Shown: positions 24,531 to 32,956 of the stretch, in pieces
Layout: each line of letters starts with the position of its first letter
How positions within the stretch are numbered: position 1 is the stretch's first letter
From: Candidatus Methanoperedens sp.
GTDB taxonomy: Archaea; Halobacteriota; Methanosarcinia; Methanosarcinales; Methanoperedenaceae
Reading direction: 5' to 3'
Assembly: GCA_027460525.1 (NCBI GenBank)
Contig: JAPZAS010000026.1
Coordinates: forward strand, 1-64,000
Length of the DNA: 64,000 bases
Notes under the pieces: generated by a model
The model's input: the letters and a program-made list of their open reading frames with translations, nothing else
The model's database searches: none
Told to the model about the DNA's origin: nothing
Translations under genes and position numbers: made by a program

Positions 24531-25436
24531 ATGGCTGATGGTTATCTGAAGGAGGAAATGAACAATATGCTTAAAAAATCGAATCGTGTTAAAGGTATTA
24601 TAAGTTCCATTGCTATTGTTCTATTCATAATAATATCTGGCTGCGTAAGTACGCACCCACAGGTTATGCCGGCCACATCAACGGCAACACCGGCGCAAGG
24701 CCCTGCACCAAAGATCGATCGCGTGGGCTTCCCTGAAGATTATCAGACAAACTTCAAGCTATTTTATGTGTTCGACATAAAAGAGCATAAACGGGTGCTT
24801 GTGGTTTACGCCAATGATAATGCTTCCTCGATCAAACTTGGTCAGCCATTTCCTTACGGCAGCATCCTGGCAATGGAGACTTATAGCGCCAGGCAGGATG
24901 CGCAGGGCAACGTGCTGACAGATGCTAATGGGCACTATTTACGCGACCAGCTTCAAGGAATTATCGTGATGCGTAAGGAAATAGGGTTTGGCGTGGACTA
25001 TCAAAACCTGCGTAATGACGAGTGGGAATATGTAGCATATCGCCCGAATAAGACCTACCTCGTCCCGCCGCAGAACACTTCTGCATGTGCAGGGTGCCAC
25101 CTGGCTGCCATATATAAGGACTTTGTTTTCCGGGGCAACCTGTACTTCGTTCCAGGTAAGTACGGCGCCTCGCCCATTGCAGGCCCGAACGAAGTTTTCA
25201 TTTCTTCAATGGGGTTCAGCCCGGCTACGCTGCAGGTTAAAACCGGAACTACAATCAGGTGGACGAATTATGATGTGATAGCACACTCTGTAGTCGCGAA
25301 CGACCAGTCATTCGTTTCTGCTGTACTTAATCCTGGAGACTCTTTCAATCTGACATTTAGCAAGGCCGGGACATTCGAGTACGTTTGCGGGGTTCATCCC
25401 CAGCTGATGAAAGCCCAAATTGAGGTTAAGGAGTAA
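24531..25436 (+). CDS. Lipoprotein fusing cytochrome P460-type and cupredoxin domains
   Basis: A 301-residue exported protein. The lipobox IISGC puts the lipidated cysteine at 38, after a hydrophobic segment. Residues about 60-205 form a cytochrome P460-like domain ending in the heme c motif CAGCH (186-190). Residues about 212-301 are a cupredoxin with type 1 copper ligands His252, Cys286, His289 and Met293 (YVCGVHPQLM). P460 proteins handle nitrogen oxides (hydroxylamine or NO), and cupredoxins shuttle single electrons, so a surface redox protein in nitrogen-oxide detoxification is a reasonable inference. A TATA-like CTTTAATATA lies about 40 bp upstream. The exact start among three Met codons is open. 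Confidence 0.85.
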   Translation: MADGYLKEEMNNMLKKSNRVKGIISSIAIVLFIIISGCVSTHPQVMPATSTATPAQGPAPKIDRVGFPEDYQTNFKLFYVFDIKEHKRVLVVYANDNASSIKLGQPFPYGSILAMETYSARQDAQGNVLTDANGHYLRDQLQGIIVMRKEIGFGVDYQNLRNDEWEYVAYRPNKTYLVPPQNTSACAGCHLAAIYKDFVFRGNLYFVPGKYGASPIAGPNEVFISSMGFSPATLQVKTGTTIRWTNYDVIAHSVVANDQSFVSAVLNPGDSFNLTFSKAGTFEYVCGVHPQLMKAQIEVKE

Positions 25437-25515
25437 AACCCCGATACCTCATGCTGTTAAAATGTGCTTTCAATGAGAACAGAAAGCCTTCTATAGCATT
25501 GGTGAATTTTCTATA

Positions 25516-25583
25516 ATCGCAGCAAACAAATGTAGGCATAGCGTTCACTCGTTAAACTTCATGTAAAGGCGATTTGCTGCGAT
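25516..25583. repeat. 11-bp perfect inverted repeat in an intergenic gap
   Basis: atcgcagcaaa (25516-25526) and tttgctgcgat (25573-25583) are exact reverse complements separated by 46 bp. They lie in the 230-bp gap between the P460-cupredoxin gene and the deformylase-like gene. As RNA this would be a stem with a long loop; as DNA it could bind a dimeric regulator. A TATA-like caatataaaatata follows close to the next ATG. No function is assigned. Confidence 0.4.
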
Positions 25584-25666
25584 CTGGAAGACCAGGATGT
25601 TCCTCCCTGTCATTCAAAGCTGACACTTGCGAGCTTTATATGAACTGAACAAACAATATAAAATAT

Positions 25667-26212
25667 ATGGACATAGAACATCTCAAGAAGGCAATAGACT
25701 TCACAAACGCGGAGAAAAAGCTGATCTTGGGTTTTGACATAACTGCTGATGCATTTATCCCGCTTTTGCTCTCGTTAAGAGATGGCGGGGACTGGAGTTA
25801 TTCGGCAGAAAACATCAGGACGATAGCGGTATTGGACAAAACCACTATTTATGATGATATAAAGAAATCGGGGTATTCCCTTGAGGAGATATACCTTTTC
25901 ATAAATCCAGTTCTTAAAGAGGAAGAGGGGACTGTACACAGGCTTGAAAAATGCGGGGATGAGGATGTAAGAATGCTTGTTGTGCGCCCTTATAAGGTGA
26001 AGGTTGGATGCGAGCGCATCATAAAGGCGACTGTTCATCCTCTTAAAAAAGAGATAAAAGTGGAAGACCTCGTACAAAAAGAACTTGTATTTGACGGTTC
26101 TACGGCGTATGATATAGCCCATGAGATGGAACACCTGAAGCAAAAAGAAATCAAAGGCGTGAGTTTATGGGAATTTAAATTTTCATCTAACAATGGAGGT
26201 AAAAAAAATTGA
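25667..26212 (+). CDS. Divergent peptide-deformylase-like metalloprotein upstream of sufCB
   Basis: A 181-residue protein that lines up by eye with peptide deformylase. SAENIRTIAVLDK (46-58) corresponds to the AAPQIGxxxRIIVxD region; YLFINPVLKEEEGTVHRLEKCG (76-97) to the LINPxI...EGCLS region, with Cys96 at the metal-ligand cysteine; VVRPYKVKV (105-113) to VxRPxxVxV; and DIAHEMEHLKQ (149-159) to the QHExDHLxG zinc/iron motif with His152, Glu153 and His156. Archaea do not formylate initiator Met, so a different substrate is likely. It ends 6 bp before sufC, suggesting a link to Fe-S assembly. This assignment is motif-based inference. Confidence 0.55.
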   Translation: MDIEHLKKAIDFTNAEKKLILGFDITADAFIPLLLSLRDGGDWSYSAENIRTIAVLDKTTIYDDIKKSGYSLEEIYLFINPVLKEEEGTVHRLEKCGDEDVRMLVVRPYKVKVGCERIIKATVHPLKKEIKVEDLVQKELVFDGSTAYDIAHEMEHLKQKEIKGVSLWEFKFSSNNGGKKN

Positions 26213-26218
26213 TTACTA

Positions 26219-27004
26219 ATGAAAGATTCAGGGGATAAAGCTCAGGAATCCATAGAGTTAAGCATGATAGAGATAAAGAATTTAACGGTCAGTGTTGAAG
26301 ACAAAAGAGTACTAAATGATGTGAATCTGCATATCGCGCAGGGGGAGACCATTGTCCTGTTAGGCCCGAACGGTTCCGGAAAGACCTCGCTTTTGAAAAC
26401 CATAATAGGGATTCCAGAGTACAGAATAGAGTCCGGCAGGATTCTTTTCAGCGGTAAGGACATCACCGAACTCGCCATAGATGAGCGTGCAAAGCTTGGA
26501 ATCGGCATAGCCTTCCAGCGACCCCCGGCGGTCAGAGGTGTGAAGCTGAGGGAAATGCTCCGCATCTGTATGGAGAAAAGAGGAGAATTCAAGGAAGAAA
26601 AAATCAATGAGTTTTCCCGAAAACTAAACTTCCTCAATTGTCTGGACAGGGATATCAATCTGGGCTTTTCAGGCGGGGAGATCAAGCGCTCTGAACTCCT
26701 CCAGTTGTTGGCTCAGAATCCTGATTTTATAATGCTTGATGAACCAGATTCTGGTGTGGATCTGGTGAATATTAATTTAGTGGGCAAGGTAATAAATGAG
26801 CTGCTTGAAAAGGAGAAAATAGCAAGCAAGAGAACCAAAGCAGGACTGATTATAACCCATGCCGGATATATCCTTGATTATGTGAATGCTGACAGAGGTT
26901 GTATCATGCTGAACGGTACTGTGATCTGCTCCGGGAATCCCAGGGACCTTTTAGAGGATATAAGAACTAAAGGTTATGAGGGGTGTGTAAGATGTCTGCG
27001 GTAG
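26219..27004 (+). CDS. sufC: Fe-S cluster assembly ATPase SufC
   Basis: SufC is the ABC-type ATPase of the SUF Fe-S assembly complex. Walker A is GPNGSGKTS, the Q-loop is AFQRPPAVRGVKL, the signature is LGFSGGEIKRSELLQ (the SufC-type variant), Walker B is FIMLDEPDSGVD, and a His (THAGYIL) follows. The C-terminus ends in GYEGCVRC. The start is uncertain: ATG at 26219 gives 15 extra residues over the conserved MIEIKNL at 26264. A GGAGG at 26195 lies upstream of the first. Its 3' end overlaps sufB by 13 bp. Confidence 0.93.
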   Translation: MKDSGDKAQESIELSMIEIKNLTVSVEDKRVLNDVNLHIAQGETIVLLGPNGSGKTSLLKTIIGIPEYRIESGRILFSGKDITELAIDERAKLGIGIAFQRPPAVRGVKLREMLRICMEKRGEFKEEKINEFSRKLNFLNCLDRDINLGFSGGEIKRSELLQLLAQNPDFIMLDEPDSGVDLVNINLVGKVINELLEKEKIASKRTKAGLIITHAGYILDYVNADRGCIMLNGTVICSGNPRDLLEDIRTKGYEGCVRCLR

Positions 27005-28218
27005 ATGTTAGAGAGAGGGCAAAAAAAGCAGAGAAGAAACCCTCTGCTGTTGGTCCGGATATTGATCTCAATGCTTTTTTTGCAGAAGCAAAAGAGCATG
27101 GTAAGGTTCAAGGATTAAAGGAACTATCTGGTGAGGTTAAAGAAAAAGCCATAAGTGTAGGTATTGATTCAGAAGAGGCTTGCAGGTCGGGATCATTTTT
27201 TCAGATGGATCACTCGGTTCTATTATCCTCTGCCTTTCAAAGTGGCATTGAGGTGATGAGCAGCACTGACGCGCTTAAAAAATATGACTGGCTCTCGGAC
27301 TACTGGTGGAAGGCTGTAAACGTGGATGCAGACAAATATACAGCACAGGCTGAGCTAAAACAAAACCATGGATATTTTTTGAGAGCGCTGCCCGGGACAA
27401 AGGTAGAATTTCCTCTACAGGCATGTCTCTACATGACCCAGGAAGGCTTGGCACAGAACGTACATAATATAATAATTGCCGAGGAAGGCTCCGAGCTTCA
27501 CATCATAACCGGCTGCACAACAGCCCCACGCGTGAGAAAAGGTCTGCATATCGGTGTTTCAGAGTTTTATGTGAAGAAGAACGCATTGGTCACTTTTACA
27601 ATGATCCATAACTGGGCGCAGGACGTGGAGGTAAGACCGAGGACAGGTACAATCGTTGAAGAAAATGGTGTATTTCTGAGCAACTATGTTTGCATGAAGC
27701 CTGTAAAAACCCTGCAGATGTATCCAACAGCCTACTGTGTGGGTGAGAATGCGACGGTGAGATACAATACTATTTTATTCGCAAGAGAAGGCTCGAATAT
27801 GGATGTAGGCGGAAGGGTTTTCTTGAGAGCAAAGGGTAGCAGGGCTGAGCTTGTTGCAAGGGCTATAACCAAAGGAGGGGATATAGTTACAAGAGGTCAT
27901 TTGATAGGCGAGGTTCCGGGAATTAAGGCGCATCTTGAGTGTCGAGGGCTTATACTCTCAGAAAAGGGAAGGATTCATGCAATTCCTGAACTTGAAGGCA
28001 AGGTAAGTGGTGTTGATATGTCCCACGAGGCGGCGGTCGGCAAGATTGCAGAGGAGGAGATTCAGTATCTGATGGCAAGGGGTCTGAACAGCGATGAGGC
28101 AACATCCGCTATAGTAAGGGGGTTTCTGGACGTCGAAATAAAGGGCATCCCGGAGCACCTGAAGAGGGAAATAAGAAAGGCGGTCAGTATGGGAGAAAAG
28201 GAAGAGCGCCTCCTGTGA
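26992..28218 (+). CDS. sufB: Fe-S cluster scaffold SufB/SufD family protein
   Basis: The 408-residue protein is the single SufB/D-type scaffold of the minimal archaeal SUF system, on which clusters are built. It has the family beta-helix: PGTKVEFPLQACLY, HNIIIAEEGSELHIITGC, MIHNWAQDVEVRPRTGTIVEENG and the C-terminal HAIPELEGKVSGVDMSHEAAVGKIAEEEIQYLMARGL. The cysteine in TGC and the histidine in SHEAAVGKI are the residues usually implicated in cluster and SufC binding. ATG at 26992 is preferred over an upstream GTG because it matches the usual N-terminus. No separate sufD, sufS or sufU gene is nearby. Confidence 0.93.
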   Translation: MSAVDVRERAKKAEKKPSAVGPDIDLNAFFAEAKEHGKVQGLKELSGEVKEKAISVGIDSEEACRSGSFFQMDHSVLLSSAFQSGIEVMSSTDALKKYDWLSDYWWKAVNVDADKYTAQAELKQNHGYFLRALPGTKVEFPLQACLYMTQEGLAQNVHNIIIAEEGSELHIITGCTTAPRVRKGLHIGVSEFYVKKNALVTFTMIHNWAQDVEVRPRTGTIVEENGVFLSNYVCMKPVKTLQMYPTAYCVGENATVRYNTILFAREGSNMDVGGRVFLRAKGSRAELVARAITKGGDIVTRGHLIGEVPGIKAHLECRGLILSEKGRIHAIPELEGKVSGVDMSHEAAVGKIAEEEIQYLMARGLNSDEATSAIVRGFLDVEIKGIPEHLKREIRKAVSMGEKEERLL

Positions 28219-28254
28219 GTATACTTTTTAATCGTTAATTCGAATTAATGCTAG

Positions 28255-30015
28255 TCACTGGTCTTGAAAATCAGTCGAATTTAAGTGCCTCGGGTTACCT
28301 GTAAGGACTGGAATTATTTTAAAAGCCTCCACATCAACCAACCCTTTGTCTGTTATCTTGAGGGATGGAATAACAGGCAAGGAAAGGAATGACATCTGGA
28401 TGAAAGGTGCGTCAAGTTTGCATCCCATCTTTTTGAGCATGCTGTGCAGTTCTTTTAGTTTTTCATCGACTTCTGATGCACTTTCGGTGCTGAGAATACC
28501 CGCAAAAGGAAGATGAAGGAAATTTATCACCCTATCTTTTGCTATCACTATTCCTCCCTGCAATTCTCTAATTTTATTCGCACAAAGCGCCATATCCTCG
28601 AAATTCGTGCCTACAAGAATGACGTTGTGCGAGTCATGAGCAATACTCTGCCCGATTGCGCCTTCTTCCATGCCGAAGCCGCGGACAAAACCACGGCCTA
28701 TATTTCCCGATTTTCCGTGACGTTCAATCACAGCTATGGCGAGGATATCGCGGTTTATATCAGGCAGGAGAGCCTGTTCCTTTGTTTTTAATATCTCAAT
28801 ACCCTTTTTTGTGATAAGCTGACCAGGCACTATTTCTATTACGCGAGCCGATATGGTTCTTTTCTTGGATTTGATTGTCAGGTCATTTGGTTCTATCTTT
28901 TTATATTTAACAGTCCTGAAAGCATAGCCAGGATATTTGGTCACTTCTATTTTCGGGTTTATTTTGCCGCATGTTATCACGTCCTTAATCCTGAAAGCCT
29001 GTAAATCATCAAGTATTATCAGATTTGCTCTTCTGCCTATGCTCACAGAGCCCACGAGCTGGTCTATTCTGTAATGGCGTGCAGTGTTGAGTGTCGCCAT
29101 GGAAATCGCCGCAATGGGCTCTATTCCTATTTGGATTGCTTTTCTTACCACTGCGTCCATATACCCTTCTATAAGGTCGCCCGGATGTTTGTCATCACTG
29201 ACGAAGAAAAAATTTTCGAGGGATATTCTATTGCTGAGCAGTTCAGGGATGAAGTCATCAAGGCTCTTTGCAGCCGAGCCTTCACGAAGCATGATCTTCA
29301 TACCCAGGCGCGCCTTTTCAAGTGCTTCATCGTATGTTACAGACTCGTGATCGCTTGAGATGCCTGCACACATGTATCCGAACAAATCCCTGCCCCGCAT
29401 ACCCGGACAGTGACCGTCCACCTCAAGTTTTCTTTCAAGAGCTGCTGCAATCTTGCCAAGTTTCTCAGGACTACCACGCAACACCTCAGGGTAATCCATA
29501 ACCTCACCAAGGCCTACCACATATTTTTCATCCAGAAACTTTTTTGTCTCGTAAAGATCCAGCCTCGCACCCGATGTTTCGAGAGGACTAGAAGGTACAC
29601 ACGATGAGATCGCCACAAAAACATCGATTGGCAGCCTTTTTGCTTCACGCATAATCAACCTGATTCCTCTCGCCCCCAGGATATTGGCAATCTCGTGCGG
29701 ATCGATCACGATACCAGTTGTCCCGTGGAGGAGCGATTGCTTCGCAAATTGCGTAAGCGTTACCATGCTCGACTCAAAATGCACATGCCCGTCCAACAAT
29801 CCTGGACATACATAAGCGTTTTTTATATCGAGAACCTCTGTTCTTCCGCCCATCAGTTCAACTACGTCGCCAATACCTGCGATGAACCCTGAATTTATTG
29901 CTATGTCACCTTTTGTGATTTCTTTTGTACTAACGTTCACAATCCTGCAATTCTTAAGTACAGTATCAGACTTAATCTTGCCCTCCCCTGCGAATATCTT
30001 CTCTCTTAAAAACAT
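28255..30015 (-). CDS. ade: Adenine deaminase
   Basis: A 586-residue amidohydrolase that deaminates adenine to hypoxanthine in purine salvage. The metal motif GHVHFESS follows the usual YVCPGLLDGHVH strand. ISSDHES supplies another ligand region, and IAHDSHN and the VIARDK-like VIAKDRVINFLHLP in the C-terminal half are adenine-deaminase specific. The length matches the adenine-specific branch rather than the smaller adenosine deaminases. It is convergent with sufB and divergent from the GYD gene. Confidence 0.93.
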   Translation of the reverse strand: MFLREKIFAGEGKIKSDTVLKNCRIVNVSTKEITKGDIAINSGFIAGIGDVVELMGGRTEVLDIKNAYVCPGLLDGHVHFESSMVTLTQFAKQSLLHGTTGIVIDPHEIANILGARGIRLIMREAKRLPIDVFVAISSCVPSSPLETSGARLDLYETKKFLDEKYVVGLGEVMDYPEVLRGSPEKLGKIAAALERKLEVDGHCPGMRGRDLFGYMCAGISSDHESVTYDEALEKARLGMKIMLREGSAAKSLDDFIPELLSNRISLENFFFVSDDKHPGDLIEGYMDAVVRKAIQIGIEPIAAISMATLNTARHYRIDQLVGSVSIGRRANLIILDDLQAFRIKDVITCGKINPKIEVTKYPGYAFRTVKYKKIEPNDLTIKSKKRTISARVIEIVPGQLITKKGIEILKTKEQALLPDINRDILAIAVIERHGKSGNIGRGFVRGFGMEEGAIGQSIAHDSHNVILVGTNFEDMALCANKIRELQGGIVIAKDRVINFLHLPFAGILSTESASEVDEKLKELHSMLKKMGCKLDAPFIQMSFLSLPVIPSLKITDKGLVDVEAFKIIPVLTGNPRHLNSTDFQDQ

Positions 30016-30124
30016 AATATTGAGTTATTTTTTATTAGTAAAAATACTTTGCTTACAAAATTCAAAAAAATTATGGCAAAATAATCTCCGATACTAAGTT
30101 GGATAAAAATGTAATCAAAGCTTA

Positions 30125-30135
30125 TTTTTATATAC
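30125..30135 (+). promoter_or_regulatory. TATA box of the GYD-domain gene
   Basis: TTTTTATATAC lies 43-53 bp upstream of the GYD ATG (30178) in the 160-bp divergent region with adenine deaminase. The GGAGGT ribosome site then lies at about 30164-30169, so a short 5' leader is predicted. Confidence 0.45.
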
Positions 30136-30177
30136 AGGAAGAACCTAATTAAAGAATGGGAATTGGAGGTAAAACCT

Positions 30178-30462
30178 ATGGCCAGATATATAATAATCTC
30201 AAACCTGACAGATGAAGGTGCCAGGACTCTCAAGAAGAACCCTGGAAGAGTGAAAGAAGTTAATGCCGAGCTCAAAGACATGGGTGTAAATGTGCTGGAT
30301 CAGTACGCCGTCTTAGGAAATTTTGACTTTTTGACCATCGTAGAAGCGGATGATGAAGCCGTGGTAAGCAAGGCAATTGTTGAAATTTTATCCCGCGGTA
30401 GCATCAAAACAGCGACATACAAAGCGTTACCCATCGACGAGTTCATCGAATCACTTAGATGA
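30178..30462 (+). CDS. GYD-domain protein
   Basis: A 94-residue protein of the small GYD family (ferredoxin-like dimeric alpha-beta barrel). The pattern YIIISNLTDEGARTLKKNPGRV, then LKDMGVNVLDQYAVLGNFDFLTIVEA and a terminal TATYKALPIDEF is diagnostic. No reaction is known for the family; some members associate with redox stress or metal-binding partners. ATG at 30178 is selected because GGAGGT precedes it by 8 bp. Confidence 0.85.
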   Translation: MARYIIISNLTDEGARTLKKNPGRVKEVNAELKDMGVNVLDQYAVLGNFDFLTIVEADDEAVVSKAIVEILSRGSIKTATYKALPIDEFIESLR

Positions 30463-30508
30463 GCTGACATCCAGCGTACCTTAGCACTCCTCACTGGTGG
30501 TTCTACTC

Positions 30509-31255
30509 ATGTTCAATCCTCTTGATCTGGCAGAACTCACCAGAGATATCGTATGCAAGAACAACCAGGGAAAATACTACCGCTTCAGAGCTTCGAGATT
30601 CTTCGGTGGGATAGCAACTGCGGACAGTGTAGGTTGCTGCCTGAGATGCCTCTTCTGCTGGTCATGGAATGTGGTTACAAGGCCGCAGGAATGCGGAAAC
30701 TACTACTCTCCTGAAGAGGTTGCACGAAAACTTATTGCCATCGCAAAACGCAAAAAATTGCGCCAGTTAAGGATAAGCGGAAATGAACCAACTATATGCA
30801 GAGAACACCTTATCAGAGTCCTCGAATCAATCCCGAAAGACTATCTATTTATCCTTGAGACAAATGGAATACTCATAGGCAACGATATTACTTACGCAGA
30901 GGAACTATCAAGGTTTTCCAATCTTTATGTACGGGTGAGCCTCAAGGGTACATGCGGGGAAGAGTTCTCAAGATTGACAGGTGCGATACCTGAAGGGTTT
31001 CAGTTGCAGCTTAAGGCTCTCGAACATCTTATCAAATGCAAGATAATTGTCCATCCCGCGTGCATGATAAGCTTCAGCCCACCTGAAAATATTGCGGCAT
31101 TGAGAAAGAGATTAAAGGCAATAAACCCCGCATTTGAGAATTTCGAGGTGGAAGAACTCATTCTTTACCCTTCTGTTGAAGAAAAACTGAATAAACTGAA
31201 GGCGGATTATATAACATGGCATAGGCCTGAGAGCATACCCGCTGAGCAGATATGA
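30509..31255 (+). CDS. Radical SAM protein of unknown substrate
   Basis: A 248-residue radical SAM enzyme. The cluster motif is C-CLR-C-LF-C (within GCCLRCLFCWSW), which fits CxxxCxxC. SGNEPTICREHLIRVLE is the GGEP-like strand, and FILETNGILIG is the next conserved strand. The GTG at 30497 adds four residues; the ATG at 30509 is chosen. It has no auxiliary-cluster cysteine set visible at the C-terminus. Its stop overlaps the ATG of a 26-residue ORF that in turn overlaps phaC, indicating one operon with polyester metabolism genes. Substrate unknown. Confidence 0.75.
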   Translation: MFNPLDLAELTRDIVCKNNQGKYYRFRASRFFGGIATADSVGCCLRCLFCWSWNVVTRPQECGNYYSPEEVARKLIAIAKRKKLRQLRISGNEPTICREHLIRVLESIPKDYLFILETNGILIGNDITYAEELSRFSNLYVRVSLKGTCGEEFSRLTGAIPEGFQLQLKALEHLIKCKIIVHPACMISFSPPENIAALRKRLKAINPAFENFEVEELILYPSVEEKLNKLKADYITWHRPESIPAEQI

Positions 31256-31332
31256 ATTACTTACCAGATTTTATGCCGGAAACGTATATTGAGATGCTTG
31301 GACGTAATGCTGTTAATAATGGGGGAAAATAA
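31252..31332 (+). CDS. 26-residue ORF coupled to both neighbours
   Basis: ATG at 31252 overlaps the radical SAM stop (ATGA), and its own TAA at 31330-31332 overlaps the phaC ATG (TAATG). The product MNYLPDFMPETYIEMLGRNAV plus NNGGK is acidic with amphipathic character. Overlaps on both sides suggest that ribosomes pass through it into phaC. The last codons also contain GGGGG, which could serve as the phaC ribosome site. It may be a true micropeptide, a coupling leader or the scar of a lost PhaE-type subunit. Confidence 0.45.
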   Translation: MNYLPDFMPETYIEMLGRNAVNNGGK

Positions 31333-32369
31333 TGACCATTAACATGGATAATATCCAAATAACGAGAAGCAAATTTTTCAACGAATTAGAGGGCATTTTT
31401 CCTCCTACTGCAGTGGGAAAAACGCCTTGTGAAATAGTAGATGAGGATAGCAGGTTTAATTTTAAGCTCCTTCGATATGGAAAGGAAAAGGATAGCAAGA
31501 GAACCTTGCTCCTTGTTCCACATATAATAAACAGACCCTATATCCTTGATCTCAATGATGATATCAGCGTCATAAGAAAGTTCTGTGAACATGGCTTTTC
31601 AGTTTATATGTTAGATTGGGGCTATCCCACAATGAAACAAAGAAAAATCTCTTTCTCAGATTATGTAGATTATCTGGACAGGGCTGTGGATTTTATATGT
31701 CAAGAGAGAGGGGTTAAACGAATTTCAGTTTTGGGATACTGCACCGGAGGCATAATTTCGCTCATGTACGCCTCTTTACATCCGGAGAAGATGGAAAAGC
31801 TTATCCTACTGGCAACTCCGGTGGATTTTTCCAATTGGTATGATCCAAGGATACTGTGGGGAAAGGTGTTTGACGTTCGCAGCACGGTGTCCCTCTTCGG
31901 CAACGTGCCCGGTGAGTTAATTCTTCTTTTTGGCCGCAACCTGTTCATGTACTATTTTCCATTTTTCTCGATGAGCGCGGAGTTCAATAAAGAGTTTTTA
32001 ACTTATGAGTCGTGGCGGGATGCTTTAAGAATAAATAGATGGTTCATTGATACGCCGATGATACCAGGCTCTACCTATATTCAATTCATTGAGGATTGCT
32101 ACCAGCGAAATTTGCTCATCAATAATAAGATGAGGATCGATTCCCAAATCGTCGACCTGAGAAAAATTCACTGCCCTCTGCTTAACATACTGGCTAAGTA
32201 TGATCATATTGTTCCTTTAGCAGCAGGTAAAGCGCTGAAAGATGTTTATCCAGAGAAAAGTTATGAAGAGATCGTCTTCCCTTCATCTCACATTGGCCTC
32301 TCGGTGAGCAGGGAGGCACATCTGAACCTGTGGCCGAAAGTTTGCGAATGGGTAGCGCGGACCGAGTGA
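31332..32369 (+). CDS. phaC: Class III-type polyhydroxyalkanoate synthase PhaC-like
   Basis: A 345-residue alpha/beta hydrolase with the PHA-synthase catalytic triad: the lipase-box-like GYCTGG (Cys nucleophile, about 138-143), Asp in AKYDHIVP and His in SSHIGLSVS. PhaC polymerises hydroxyacyl-CoA to polyester granules. The length and the VPHIINRPYILDL start resemble class III (PhaE-dependent) enzymes; no full-length phaE is visible next to it. Polyester storage is known in Methanoperedens-type archaea, so the gene fits the suggested lineage. It is translationally coupled to the 26-residue ORF. Confidence 0.88.
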   Translation: MTINMDNIQITRSKFFNELEGIFPPTAVGKTPCEIVDEDSRFNFKLLRYGKEKDSKRTLLLVPHIINRPYILDLNDDISVIRKFCEHGFSVYMLDWGYPTMKQRKISFSDYVDYLDRAVDFICQERGVKRISVLGYCTGGIISLMYASLHPEKMEKLILLATPVDFSNWYDPRILWGKVFDVRSTVSLFGNVPGELILLFGRNLFMYYFPFFSMSAEFNKEFLTYESWRDALRINRWFIDTPMIPGSTYIQFIEDCYQRNLLINNKMRIDSQIVDLRKIHCPLLNILAKYDHIVPLAAGKALKDVYPEKSYEEIVFPSSHIGLSVSREAHLNLWPKVCEWVARTE

Positions 32370-32399
32370 CGGCAATGTCAAAGAACCATTTGAAAATCG

Positions 32400-32822
32400 C
32401 TAAAAACTGTCCCTCCCAATCTCCTTAACTATATCGCTGGCGCTGATTATGCCAACAGGCATCTGGGGTTCGCTTAAATCCCTGCCCATCACCAGTAACC
32501 TGTGTATGTGTTTCTTCTGCATTACATCTGCGGCCTGCTCAAGAGTCGTCTCCGGTCGGATAGTTTCCACATACGGGGTCATTATCTCCTCGGCTGTAAG
32601 AAGCTCCCAGTTCCGTTTACCAAAGTGGCGCAGCACATCGCATTCGGAGACTATTCCCATTGCTCCTCTCTCCGGACCTACTACAGCAACTCCGGATACC
32701 TCTTCCCTTGCCATAATCTTAGAAATCTCTTTGATTGAGAGCGTCGATGGGATGGTTACCACCCTCTTCGTCATCACATCCTTGAGTAACTTGACTTTCT
32801 TTTTCAAAACTTTGCCTCCCAA
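32400..32822 (-). CDS. Two-CBS-domain protein
   Basis: A 140-residue protein formed of two CBS motifs: VMTKRVVTIPSTLSIKEISKIM...GVAVVGP..GIVSECDVLR and IMTPYVETIRPETTLEQAADVM...HRLLVMG..GIISASDIV. Such pairs form a Bateman module that binds adenine nucleotides and senses energy charge. No catalytic domain is attached, so it is likely a free-standing regulatory module. It is divergent from the hsp20 gene. Confidence 0.88.
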   Translation of the reverse strand: MGGKVLKKKVKLLKDVMTKRVVTIPSTLSIKEISKIMAREEVSGVAVVGPERGAMGIVSECDVLRHFGKRNWELLTAEEIMTPYVETIRPETTLEQAADVMQKKHIHRLLVMGRDLSEPQMPVGIISASDIVKEIGRDSF

Positions 32823-32956
32823 ATAAGTGAATTTAGAGTTCTACGATTAAATAGCTGTCGCAGAATGATGATACCATAAGCTACATGTATGATTAAGAAT
32901 CATATACTATTGGGGCTAAAAAGAGCCTTGAGCAAAAATAAGTGGAGGTTAGAAAG

